A stretch of 64,000 bases of DNA from Gelatoporia subvermispora B (taxonomy: Eukaryota > Basidiomycota > Agaricomycetes > Polyporales > Gelatoporiaceae), in assembly GCA_000320605.2 (NCBI GenBank), contig KB445797.1, forward strand, positions 1,510,473-1,574,472, written 5' to 3'. The position numbers and the translations under genes were made by a program. Below, one piece after another: positions 25,264 through 36,080 of the stretch. The notes below the pieces were generated by a model that saw only the letters and a list, made by a program, of their open reading frames with translations, did not search any database and was not told the DNA's origin. The stretch's first letter is position 1; the number at the start of each line of letters is the position of its first letter.

Positions 25264-26356
25264 TCAGCTACGAGCGGTTGGGCCAGCGTCAATCGCTGCA
25301 ACCCCAACTGCTTGCGGACTCACCAGGATCTTGTCCAGCCACCGCAGCGAGACATCCACAACTTCGTCTGGGTGGTCATAGTATACTGTGTGCGCCCCAC
25401 CCTCAATAACGTGCGTATCCAAGTTCTTGAAGTATGGCTGCAGCTCTTCGACGAGCGCCTGCCCATTCACGTGCAGGTCGTGCGTACCCGTGATTGACAG
25501 CAGCGGGAAGCCCCGCCGCCCCGCTTCGAAAAGGCCCTGCGGGTCCTGCGGGCGCGATACGAGCCGCTGAGCGACACGCGGGGGCACAGCACAGAGCTGT
25601 CCGAACCACGCGTTGCGGAGTGCGTATGGCAGGGCCTCCGGAGCCGCAATCATGGAATCGATGAATTGAGCCTTGGTGTGCAGGAAGAGTGCGACATCGC
25701 TCTCGCAGGTGATGCCGGGAAGCATGCTCATGATCGTCGGCAGGCCGACGACGCGCATGATGGGCCCGACGTAGGGGAGCGCAGCGACGGCGATACAACC
25801 CAGGACCGGGAGATCATCGAGGTGGCGAGTGCAGAGGTCCGTCAGGACGGTAACTGTAGTTCATCGAGTAAGTCGCTCTGTATATAATGAGCATTTACTA
25901 CCAGAGTGCACACCTCCAAACGAACTACATCGAGATATGTCAACTTGGTGAAAGGTCATCATTCAAGACAGCCACAGTACTTACAATCCGAACAAAATGC
26001 ATTTCTGAATACCAAACTGGCGCAGCACGCCCAAGAAATCGTCCGCGTACAATCCGGACGCGTGTGCCTCCAGTGTATCGGGCTTCCCACTCCGGCCATG
26101 CCCACGCAAATCATAGCGGATCTATGTCCTGTAAGAGAGAGTCTCCGGATGAACAAGCGAGAAAGCGCACCAGGTAACATTTGTCCAGCAAGCGCTCATT
26201 AGTGAATAGGACGTCGTAGAACATCGAACTACACGTTAGGCCATGTGTGAAGACTAGTGCAGGTTTCGAAGGGTCGCCGACTGCCTCGCAATAGATCGGC
26301 GTTCCATCGGTCGACTCGAAGGTTTTTGCAACGAGGGTAAAAGCCTGTGGAACCAT
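25264..26356 (-). CDS. Alpha/beta hydrolase
   Basis: A soluble serine hydrolase of the alpha/beta fold. The first ATG in frame is at 26356 (MVPQAFTLVAKTFESTDGT). The oxyanion-hole motif is LVFTHGLTCSS and the strand-turn motif YDLRGHGRSGKPDT. The nucleophile elbow reads GFSFG and is carried by a microexon of 11 nt (25914-25924) between two introns. The acid is probably the Asp of SITGTHDLHVNG and the histidine lies in EGGAHTVYYDHPDEV. The C-terminus ends AAIDAGPTARS-stop at 25264. Length, about 290 residues, is normal. Substrate unknown; related proteins include epoxide hydrolases, haloperoxidase-like enzymes and esterases. All catalytic residues are present, so it should be active. Confidence 0.85.
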
Positions 26357-27897
26357 TCTGCGAGACAAACTTTAAACCTAGGACACACCACACTGGCTCA
26401 TGCAAATTAGGCAGCCATTATATAGTGTACACGGTAACGGGACCTGAGGGCGAGTATGCGATCACAGGCGGCGCTCGGGCCTAGAGGTACGCGAATATAG
26501 GGGCTGAATTCAGGAGATCACTTTGTTCGGGTGCCGCATCCTCGCATCAATGAGGGCTGTGGATGCGCCTTGCTCAGCAGCGCGGCTTCAGAACTTCACG
26601 ATGCAGATCAGTGCCGCTTTGACACTCGGTTGCCGCTAGCGGCGTGGCAAGTGGGTCCAATTACCCTAACGGTATTTAGCGGACCTGCGCAGATCGCAGA
26701 TGGTGATACCATACCCGAGATATCAAGATCGGCAGGTCCTTGTCGGCGGAAATGTGAGGTGGCTGTGCAGTGTACACTGACGTATGGGTGCTATTTCCGT
26801 CGCGAGATTGCGCGTCAGTGTTACAGGTCAGAGCAGAGGTTTGAGAATATGAGACTATGACTGATCGCCCAAGTCCGTAAACGACGGTAATGTCCGAGAG
26901 GCTGCGCCCATGAGACAAGCAGCGGTTGGCCGCTCTCTTGGCATCGGAGATGGCAATACCAGGCTGATGCATCAATGCATCAACGTCCCACGGCAGCAGT
27001 CCTGCCTTGCATCCGAGTCCCTTCTGAATCACCGAATACATCGAAATAGTGAGTTGCTGCGGATGTTTCTTCTGCAAACCTTGACTGAAATACAAACCAA
27101 ATCTGAAGGATGCCGAATCCGATATCCACTCGACTAGTACTACATATCACCATGTCTAAGACTACAATTCGCCATCTACGGGCGTCGCACCCTATACTCC
27201 TGATCGCGATACCGCTTGTTTGCCCGCTCATTCTCTCTCTTGCGGTGTATCTTGCTGCGCAAATGCATTGTAAAGTTGCTCCACGTTTGGCCTAGGGGTG
27301 TACAGCTAGACGTTGCGACACGACAAGCACAGGTGGCAATGTTTAGTCACAAGATATTAAATTTCGTCTGCCACAATGGCGTGTGGTGCTCACTTTCCCA
27401 GGGCAGTCCAAGCATCGCAAACGCCATGTAGCGTTGTTCGGAATGCTCGTGCGACGCAGTAGTTCAAATAGATCGCGCGGACAACGCCCCTTCGACGCTG
27501 CAATTTCCTGACATCCACCGTGCAGGTGGAGGAATACCCTGATAATTCGTTATCTCAAGATCATCAAACTGCGGTGACCGCACAACGTACCTGAGCGGAC
27601 GGAGGATATATCAACGGCCGTGGCTTGATATGAATGACGGTGCGAGATACACTCGGTGTGGAAAAACGCGAGGTGACTACTGCGTACTCTGACATAAGCT
27701 TCGCTTGCGCAGTCTCTGTGACACTTGCACGATGTACAACACGAGAGAATAGGGCAAATGAAAGACGAGATTGAATAAATTCCCAAACACATACGTGATA
27801 ATACAAGCAGAGGGGGCTATCTACAGCGAGGTAGCAGTGCAACATGAAAACAGATCCGGATAGCGTTAGAGATATAGAAAGTAGCACACAATACAGT
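26357..27897. other. Intergenic, no recognisable gene
   Basis: About 1.5 kb. One 48-codon frame beginning with ATG at 27151 would encode a single hydrophobic helix (ILLIAIPLVCPLILSLAVYL), but nothing else supports it. No repeats or RNA genes were seen. Confidence 0.4.
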
Positions 27898-30800
27898 CTA
27901 TGTCGACGGGCCGTTCGCACGGCTATTTACTCTCTGACGGTGTTGGCGATTTCGCAGGTGGACTTCAAAGCCGGAGAGCGTCTCTCCTGGACCAGGCGTA
28001 TAGAGCTAGCAATGGAAGCAATCAGCACATACACAAGGAGAAGTTCGGAGGGAAGGATACCTTTCCGGGGCAATCTAAGCACTTGACCCGCCACTCCTGA
28101 CCGTCCGCGCTGACCCCAATCGGTTTGCGCATCGTGAGCTCGAGCTTGTCATCCGGATACTTCGCCTGCATCGCCGTCATCGCCTGCTGGAGCCACTCCG
28201 GCGCTGCTGTCTGCGTTCAGATCAGGGCTCGGGCATCCGCTATGACGCGAGCGTGAACCTACCATCTGCGACGGGGCGTTGGGCGGGGCGGACGCGCGCG
28301 CCGGCGACGGTGGCACACTGCCCGCGCCCGCAGCTTGGCGCTGGGGCCGCGGACTGGACCGTACCTCCGGCGGGGCCGCGCTCGCTGGCGCCGACTTCGA
28401 GTGACCGTTGCTCATTTTCATCCGCTCAGCCAAAGGAGATTCTGAGGCGCTCGACGCAGTGGATACGGGGGATACGGCCCGCTCGGGCTCGTCAGGAGGT
28501 GCAGGCGTGTTCGCAGCCGACACCGCTGGAGGGGCATCGACCAACATCTCTGACTTAGCGCGCGTAGGAGTTTCCGGTGCGTTCTCTGCGTCGCCATCGG
28601 GCACAATCGTCTTAGACTCACTAACCGGAGGCTGGGGGCGTTTCCTCTTGGACGCGACCTTGGCTTGTTCTGCTTCCCTTTTGAGGTTAATGTGATACTC
28701 GGCGTCAGAGTTGTAAACGACCGGACGAGGCCTCCTATGCCGGTGCCAGAATTTACCTGGAAAATGGAGACAATCAGCTGGTGCATCACAGCGAAGTCAT
28801 CAGTACTCACCGCAAGTACCGCATTGTGATTTGTCGCCTAGAGGACCCTTCCGACGACCAATTGCGACGCTATCGGGACAGCCACAATTCGAGCAGTGCC
28901 AGATGCCATTGATATAGTTCGCATGTTGGCCGTCGACGAATTCCTTCTCCTTTGCCTCTCGTTCCAGCTCCTTCGCCCTCTTCGCAGGTAAAACGACCTT
29001 GACGCCTTGGCTATCGGGCGCGCCGCTACCGCTGGGTATCGGTAAGTCATCTTCTATTGGTGGCGGAAGCGTCGAGATGTCAGCAGCAGTGGACTCCGTA
29101 GGTGCCTTGACATGAGCTCTTGGGCGCAAGACTGAAGACGGGTATGAAGGCGCCTTGAAGTGTCCCTTCGGCTTCTTCTCCTTCGGGACGTTCGGAGCGG
29201 CGGGCGTGAGGGGCGTTGGGGTGGCAGAGGGGATGATGACAGTGCCGTTTTCGGATGCGACCATATTCGCAATTGTGAGCGACGCGGCTGCTGCTGCTGC
29301 TCTTCGGGACGTAGGCGCTGCAGCGGCGTTAACGAGTGCCAGGGTCGCAGCATCCATCTCGGGGAAGCCAATTGCCGGGGTGCGGAACGTCTTAAGGGGC
29401 TCGCGGTCAGGCAGAGCAATGCCTCTCCTGCTCCGAGCCGTCTTGCGACGCCTACGGTTCAGCTCCTTCTCGCGCTCTTTCTCATTCCGCTCGATCTCGC
29501 TTTCGCTGAGGTAGTTGAGCAGCGGTGTGAAGGCGCCGACCTGTTCCATCGACCGAGCAGCGCTCGTGAGCGAGGGTAGCAGTGACATTCGTAGGTCATC
29601 GTCCTGCACTGCTGTTCCATCCGACGGGTGGCCGACCAGGAAAAGTGACTTTTGGTATACTTGCACTTGCTCGCGAATCGAGTGTGCAATAGCAGTCCTG
29701 TGAAGTAACAGTGAGCCAAGGGCATTGACCGTGATAGCATACTTACTTGAATTCGCCGCCGAGGCCCAATTCCTTACAATACACTTCCGCGAAGAGCTCG
29801 GGAGTCGGGTCAGCATTTTCCAGATCCCATTCAAGTTGGTCCTCGAGTTTCACAGATCCCACGATAATATCGAGCTGGCAACCCGATCCGGTCAGCGCGG
29901 GGTTTTCTACGTATTGCAAATCTGCTCACCTTGATAAGAATGCGCATCTCCTCATGGGCCATGCTATCGTTGTCCTCAAAGTCTTGCACGGACATCGTCT
30001 TGTCGACGTCCATAGCTCCATCTGCCAATGGTTCCGGTTGCTCAACTGGCTCCTCTTTGACTACCTTCCGACGCTTCCTACTACGGGTATCGGGCGCGCT
30101 AGCCGTCTTCCAGCCCACATCTGACCTGACGCGCTTCCGCCAAGTGTCCCACCAAGTGTTTTCATCTTCCTCAAGCGTTCCCTTCAGTACAGGCTCCGGG
30201 TCCGGAGTGCTTGCAATGCCGTCCTCGCCAAAGGTAGTCGAATGTGCTTTGAAATCGCTAAGTTGCTCCTGGATCGATTTCGTGATAACGGCATGGTAGC
30301 TAGATGGCAAACTGTAGTCCTCCACAATGGATTGCGCGAAGATCTCTGGGGTAACGATCGGGTCTGGGTCACGAAAAAAAACTGCGTCAGGTCCCTTATC
30401 GTGGGGAAGAAGCGCAGTATACAATGCTGCGCAGAGCTGCAGAGCTACTTGACGTACCATTCAGGTTCCATACGAAAGTGTCACGCATCTTGTGATGGTC
30501 CACATCGAACTCCAGGCGGATGGGCACGAGCTGCTCCGGGCGGTTCGCCTCGTTTGGAGGAAGTCTCCGCGGCCTGGAGTCATCGGAGGAGCAATCAGAC
30601 TCATGCGGTCCACAACCAAGGAGTCATAGAAACACTTACACCCGAAGTCCGACCCGCTTCCCCGCCTTCTTCCTCTCTCTCTCTCTCTCATACTTGTACC
30701 CAGCAAGGTGAAACTTCTCGCCGCGTCGCCTCGGACGCACGGCTTCCCCGGGCACATCCTGCTCATACCACGCGCGGGGCCGCCCGAGCGTATCTCGAAG

Positions 30801-33800
30801 CTCTTCCGCCATGCGCTCGCGCATCGTGCGGTAGAGCGCCTCGTACTCGCGATCAGCCTGCATCCACGTCTGGATGTTATCGATCTCGCTCGGCTCAAGC
30901 GGGGGTATACGCGTCATGCTCTCCGCCAATGGCACGACCGAGACGCGCGTCACCTTCGGGTTCAGGTTAACGCCCGCAGGTAGCGGCGGGAGTTGCGGGA
31001 TGATTGTCGGCGGCGGGGCCGACGCAGCTGCTGACCCAGAGGCAGAGGATAGGGACGTGGCGCCAGTGGCCGAAGTCGTTGCTGGTATAGCGCCGTTCGC
31101 GCTCGGAATGGTCGGTGCGCTCTCGCTCTGGCCTCTGGACATGGGGGGCACACTGACTTTCCTGTCCGTTGACTGGCCAGGTGCAGCAAAGCTTGCGGGT
31201 GTCGCGGGGGGCTGGGATGGCTGCCGCATCTGCGACGGCATCGGAGGTGCGTCGACTGCCATCGCATTTTGGGGCGGCTGGATCCCACCAATGTTCATGC
31301 TCGCTGCCATCGCGCGGCCTGTAGCCGTGTCAGGTATGGGAGCTTGAGATGGCGCACCAGGCAGTAGAGGCAGCACCTGCGCGGGGGTCATATTCAAAGG
31401 CAAGCCCCCTCCAATGGACCTCTGCATACCCTGCGACGCGCCGTTCATACCGCTTTGAGCAGGACTGAGACCCATACCCATGGCTGTCGCTTCCACACCG
31501 TGCATGGGTATCTGCGGAGGGACCGATCCGCGAGGGGCCATCGGTGGGCCCATCGCGCTGGAAGGTTGGTTGGGAGCCTGTTGCGGACTAGGTCCTAAAG
31601 AGTGCGGCTGAGGGGTAGGAGCTTGCTGTTGTCCAGGAGCCGGCGTCGCAAGCTTCCGCTTCGCGCTGCGGCTGGGCGAGCTCAGTGTCTGCGGGTGGGC
31701 GGGTGCGGGAGCGATCGGCGCATAGCTCGTTGGCGACTTCTGCGGTGCGTTCTGCTGCTGCTGAGCCTGGATCTGTTGCTGACTATATCCGTTCGGAGTC
31801 TGCTGGAAACCTGTCGCGGTCGAGGGGCGGCTGGGGATCTGCTGAGGCTGCGGCATATCCTGGCCCGCGCCCATCGCGCCGTGGAACGACATGCTTGTGC
31901 CCGGACGCGTTGCTGGAGCAGGGCTCGCACTCGGCGGGCGTGCGAGATTGGGCGGGCGTGGCTGGATCGGCACCGGTCCGGAAGCTTGCATGGGAGTCGG
32001 GGGTCCTTGGCCTGGCAGCGGTATTGCGGAGGCTTGCGGACTCGGACCTGGCTGCTGGGCACCGGTGCTTGTCCCGGGACGCGAGGCAGTGCCCGGTCGA
32101 GGACTTGGACTTGGCTGGTATCCAGGTCCCGGACCCTGCGCGCCAGGGTGAGCCGTGTGGTGTGGGTGTGCATGTGCTTGCGAAGACGAGCGTCCAGAGG
32201 CGGCAGTGGGCGGGCGTGGGGGAATAGACGAGGGGGGAGGCATCAGTGCCGCTGGACTGTGCGCATGCTGCTGGGCGATGTGACCTGGCGCCGCGTTCAA
32301 GTTGGGCGAGGGCGGGACAGGGAGCTGCCCAGCGTTCTGCATCGGAGTCTGGAACCCGTGCTGCATATTGACGTTCGGTCCCTGGCCTTGCTGTGGCATC
32401 GATCCCGACGGGTGGCGGCTCGCGCTCGACGCGGAGCGCTGCATGTTCAGCGCGGCCATCTGCGCGTTTGTGAGCTGTGCCATGTTCTGCATGTTCATGC
32501 CAGCGCTCTGCATCCCATGGCCGGAGATGTTCTGCAGGTTCTGCATGCCCTGCATGTTCTGCATGTTCGGGACGTTCGGCATCTGCATCCCGCTCATACC
32601 CATGTTCATGCCTTGCATCCCGCCCATGCCCATATTCTGCATGCCCTGGCCGGCCATCCCCTGCATACCCATGCCTTGACCACCCATACCTCCCATGTTC
32701 TGTCCGCCCATGCCTCCCATACCTTGACCTCCCACGCCCATGTTGCCCATCCCTTGCATGCCTTGCACGTTTTGCATGCCTTGCATGTTACTCATGCCGC
32801 CCATGCCCTGCGCGTGGCTCATCTGACCGCTCATCGACAGCCTCATGCGTGTCTGCGCCACGAAGCGGTCGCGTTCGGCTGGCGGCATCTGCATGAGCTG
32901 CTGCATCTGGACTGACGTGAAAGGCAGCCCCGCGAGGCTCATCGTGCCAGGCCCACCGCCGGACATCTGCTGTCCCGAGCTCATGTGTTGTTGAGCCATC
33001 ATCTGAGGGTTCATCTGCATTGAATGCTGCCCATGCATGCCGCCCATCTGTTGTTGTGGGGAGTGAGGAGCCTGCGGCGGTCCAGTAGGCGACCGGAGAT
33101 GTTGGAAGTTCTGATTCTGGAGATGTTGATCCTGACCGTGTTGGCCGGGAAGCTGGCCTTGTCCCTGGTTTATGTGCTGCTGTGCGTGTGTAGGACTTAG
33201 AGGATTCATGGAGGCGTGGGTAGGAGATTGTTGAGGGATTGTTGGGCTCGTCGCCGCAGAGCCCGTCCCTGGCGCTGGTGTCGGGGCTCTTCGCGGTGAA
33301 GGCGGTACTGAGATGAAAGAAAATTAACACAACAATGTCGTCGAGAGCACAATGAAAACATTACCTCCCATGCCAGCACTAAGAGCGGCGGGATTGATGC
33401 CACCAATGCCCATGTTGCTCATATTGCCCATTCCTCCCATGCCACCCATTCCTCCCATATTCTGCATCTGATTCATTCCCATATTGTTCATGCCTCCCAT
33501 GTTGTTCATCCCAGCCTGGTGTTGCTGGAGGAGCTGCTGCGGGTTGACCATCCCGCCCATGCCCATGCCAGACCCCGACATCTGGCGTGGCGCGCGCATG
33601 TTCATCAGCGCTGCCGGATTCACGCTGCCGCCTCCCTGCAAGCCCTGCTGCTGCTGCTGCTGCTGCTGTTGCTGCTGCTGTTGCTGATGTTGTTGGCGCG
33701 CGTAGAGCTGCTGCAACTGCTGGGCAGAGAGCTGTGGCTGGCCGGGGGCAGGACCCTGGCCTTGGTTCGGGTACGCGGAGAGCATCGCAGGGTTGATCGA

Positions 33801-33854
33801 ATGCTGCGCCTGCGGGGGCGGGGACGTCTGCGTATGTGGTTGTGGGGTATTCAT
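27898..33854 (-). CDS. SNF5: SWI/SNF chromatin-remodelling subunit Snf5 (SMARCB1)
   Basis: Core subunit of the SWI/SNF nucleosome remodeller in the nucleus. From ATG 33854 (MNTPQPHTQTSPPPQ) the first 1,000 or so residues are low complexity: a 14-residue Gln run, Met/Gly/Asn-rich tracts, then Pro/Ser/Ala/Gln-rich sequence. The conserved part follows. SNF5 repeat 1 (LVPIRLEFDVDHHKMRDTFV, with PEIFAQSIVEDYSLPSSYH) and repeat 2 (LDIIVGSVKLEDQLEWDLEN then PELFAEVYCKELGLGGEFK, IAHSIREQVQVYQKSL) come first. Next are a basic Glu/Arg helix and a zinc-finger segment (WHCSNCGCPDSVAIGRRKG, QCGTCGKFWHRHRRPRP). The C-terminal fungal module is WRVKCLDCPGK joined across an intron to LYTPGPGETLSGFEVHLRNR and HRQRV, with a stop at 27898. 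Predicted length about 1,700 residues, long because of the N-terminal tracts. Exons checked join in phase. Confidence 0.93.
32460..32830. repeat. Degenerate repeat coding a Met/Gly/Gln/Asn-rich tract of Snf5
   Basis: On the minus strand the sequence codes repeated GM, QGM, GMQNM and GMGGM units with roughly one methionine in every three to four residues. A shorter similar tract lies at about 33370-33520. The DNA is a string of CAT-containing repeats. Confidence 0.85.
33645..33696. repeat. CAG/CTG repeat coding polyglutamine in Snf5
   Basis: CTG/TTG triplets on the plus strand read as a run of about 14 Gln on the minus strand, followed after a His by more Gln. This is a typical length-variable microsatellite. 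Confidence 0.92.
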
Positions 33855-35669
33855 CGTGCCCGTGCGCGTCGTGGGTGACGGCTACGGCGGGGACGTGTTG
33901 CGCGGACTGGCCGCGGGGTCGTTCTGTGGGGACGCGCTCAGCATATCGAACGACGCGCAAGCGAAGCGAGGGGACGGGGACGTGACGGGAGGAAGAAAGC
34001 TTACGAACAGTAGAGGATGGATGTATCCGCAGGTCTCCGCGAAATGATCTGCTGAATCGCAACAGGGGCCGCGCGAGGCGTGCTAGACCGTTGCCTGGTG
34101 TCGCTCCTCCCGCGCTCGTCGTCGTCGCCGTCGTTCTGCGCGTCGTCCGTCCTATCGGTCGTTCCTCCCGTCGGTTCTGCGCTCTTGCTCGACGACCGGC
34201 GTACAATCGAACCGCCTGCGAGCCAGATGGACAGCGGCTCCGGACGGCGTATCGGTATCGGTGCGTATCAGCTCTCCTCTCTTCCAACACGCAACCTCAG
34301 CACAGGGTCACTGTGTGACCGTCACGTTGGCACCTTTGTTTGGCAACGCGTGTCACGTCACGCGCTCCCCGCCGCACGCCCGCCCCGCTCATCGTCCCGA
34401 CTGCTTGCGAGCTCGAGGACATCGTTAGCACCGACTCCAAGGACGGGAAGCGGAGGGGGACTGGATTCCGGCAAGGTTTGCGGACGCTGGAAGAAGGAAA
34501 TACGCACACGCTGCTCACGCCGGCAGATCCCCGATCTCAGATCTTTCTCGCTCGCCGCCCACCCGTCCTTTTTCCAGTGCGCTCTCTCTCCCAGGCTTGC
34601 TATGCTGCCAGTAGTCGCGAATTTCATTTCTTCCGGTTCCCGTCGCCCCGAAACACTCTGCTCCAGCGTTTGGAGCCGCGCGGCCCTCCTTGCAATGCAC
34701 CATTCTGCTCTTAGTGGCCCGCTAGCCCAGGCTAGTCCTCATTCCTGTGTCCCTCCTGGTTGTCTGAGCCCGTGGTCAAGAACTTATGACATGCAGCAGA
34801 AGCCACCTGCAGGCACTCCATGCGCTGCCCGAGTTTTCGCTTGCTGCGCTCCTAATCGTCCCTGCAACTCTCTTCCCTTCTACGGGCCGCCGTAGCCGTT
34901 CGCCCGTTGTAGTCCTACATGAGCTCAGACTCGTCTGACTCCCGCGCCATTACCGGCAAGCTGTTCTTGGTGACTTTTGTAACAGGGTCGCGTTACCTGT
35001 TTACTGCGGCAGTGTCCAGGCCCCTTCATTCCAATCCTCTGTGTTCAGCTGTTCAGCGTCATCAGTTCGGCCGACATGCTCGCCGCCGGCGGAACGGGGG
35101 GCCTTGTGTCGGGATGGTCGGACTTCCTGCAGGTTCAATTATCACAGTCGGAAACGGTCGACCTGTAGTGTCCTGCGTCTGCCTCATTTCACGGAACTGC
35201 CGCCCTGATAGGTTTTGACCAAGAGAGGTTCCATTGGTTATGCTACGTCGTTGTTCTCTTCATGATACCTGCCTCGGCTTACGGCAGGCTTTGAGCTTTG
35301 CCATTCCTATTTTATCGTCTATTCTTGCCGTCGAACGTCTTCGTTTCGTGTGGCCGCCCAAATGCCGTGGATCGTATAGTGGAGCCCATGTGATGCGACT
35401 TCGTACCAGTCATGATCTGACAGTTTGACAGGACCTTGCTATGGGTCATGGATGTGCGTCATACACATCGTAGCAAGCTACACCGTGTTGAAGGGCTTGC
35501 CAGGTTACGCTATGCCTGTTCCATAGGCCAGTGCATGCATCTGGAGCCCTGGCGCTAGGGTCTAGGCTCATGGTCACCGCCTCGTAGGTGAGCCGGTAAT
35601 TGCGTGGCTGAGAAGGAGAGAAGTGGCGAATTCGCTACCACTAGACTAGCATGACCGCATACAACCATG
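33855..35669. other. Long GC/pyrimidine-rich region upstream of Snf5
   Basis: The first 900 bases contain long but ATG-less open frames (for example 34080-34895, plus) that look like composition artefacts. They probably include the Snf5 promoter and 5' UTR. No splice-consistent gene was found. Confidence 0.4.
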
Positions 35670-36080
35670 GAAAAACGCATACACTCACCAGAATACGCAT
35701 ACATTCACCGAAGAGCGCATACACTCACCGATCGAATTGCTCATACTTTTGACCCTCACCGCATCTCGCGGCCCAGAACGCGATATGTCACCACATTAGA
35801 ACTCACCGATCATCTTGCTAGGACTAGTCTTTACTGCGTTCGCGCGTGCGTGTGCTCCGGCACACGATGGATGGCCACTCTGAAGCGCATACACCCACCG
35901 ATTGACTTGCCGATACCTGGTTTCACTGCGTTCGCCTACTTTCGCCCGCACTGTCGCTCAGTAGTGCGACGCACAACCACTCTATAGCGCATGTGCTCAC
36001 CAATCGCCTGACTGACACTAGGACTGTCTTCATCGCGTCTTCCTGCGCTCACGTTACAGGACGCGATGCACGAGAGGAGA
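35670..36080. repeat. Degenerate tandem repeat with CGCATACACTCACC core
   Basis: The core motif recurs at 35675, 35695 and 35715 (exact 20-bp spacing), then in a longer unit of about 85-102 bp at about 35800, 35885 and 35987. The longer units also share stretches such as ACTGCGTTCGC and CCACTCT. This is a diverged minisatellite in non-coding DNA. Confidence 0.7.

Noticed and set aside
31602..32915. 437-codon plus-strand open frame
   Set aside because: It lies antisense to the Snf5 low-complexity exon; the long frame is a by-product of that exon's biased codons, and its composition (Arg/Leu/His repeats) is not natural.
34080..34895. 271-codon plus-strand open frame upstream of Snf5
   Set aside because: It starts with GTG and not ATG at the frame edge, has Ser/Arg/Pro composition typical of stop-poor GC-rich DNA and no splice-supported extension.
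35595..35660. tRNA-like sequence on the minus strand (TAGTCTAGTGGTAGC, an A-box match)
   Set aside because: No B box (GGTTCGANTCC) follows at the right distance and the stems do not pair as a cloverleaf.
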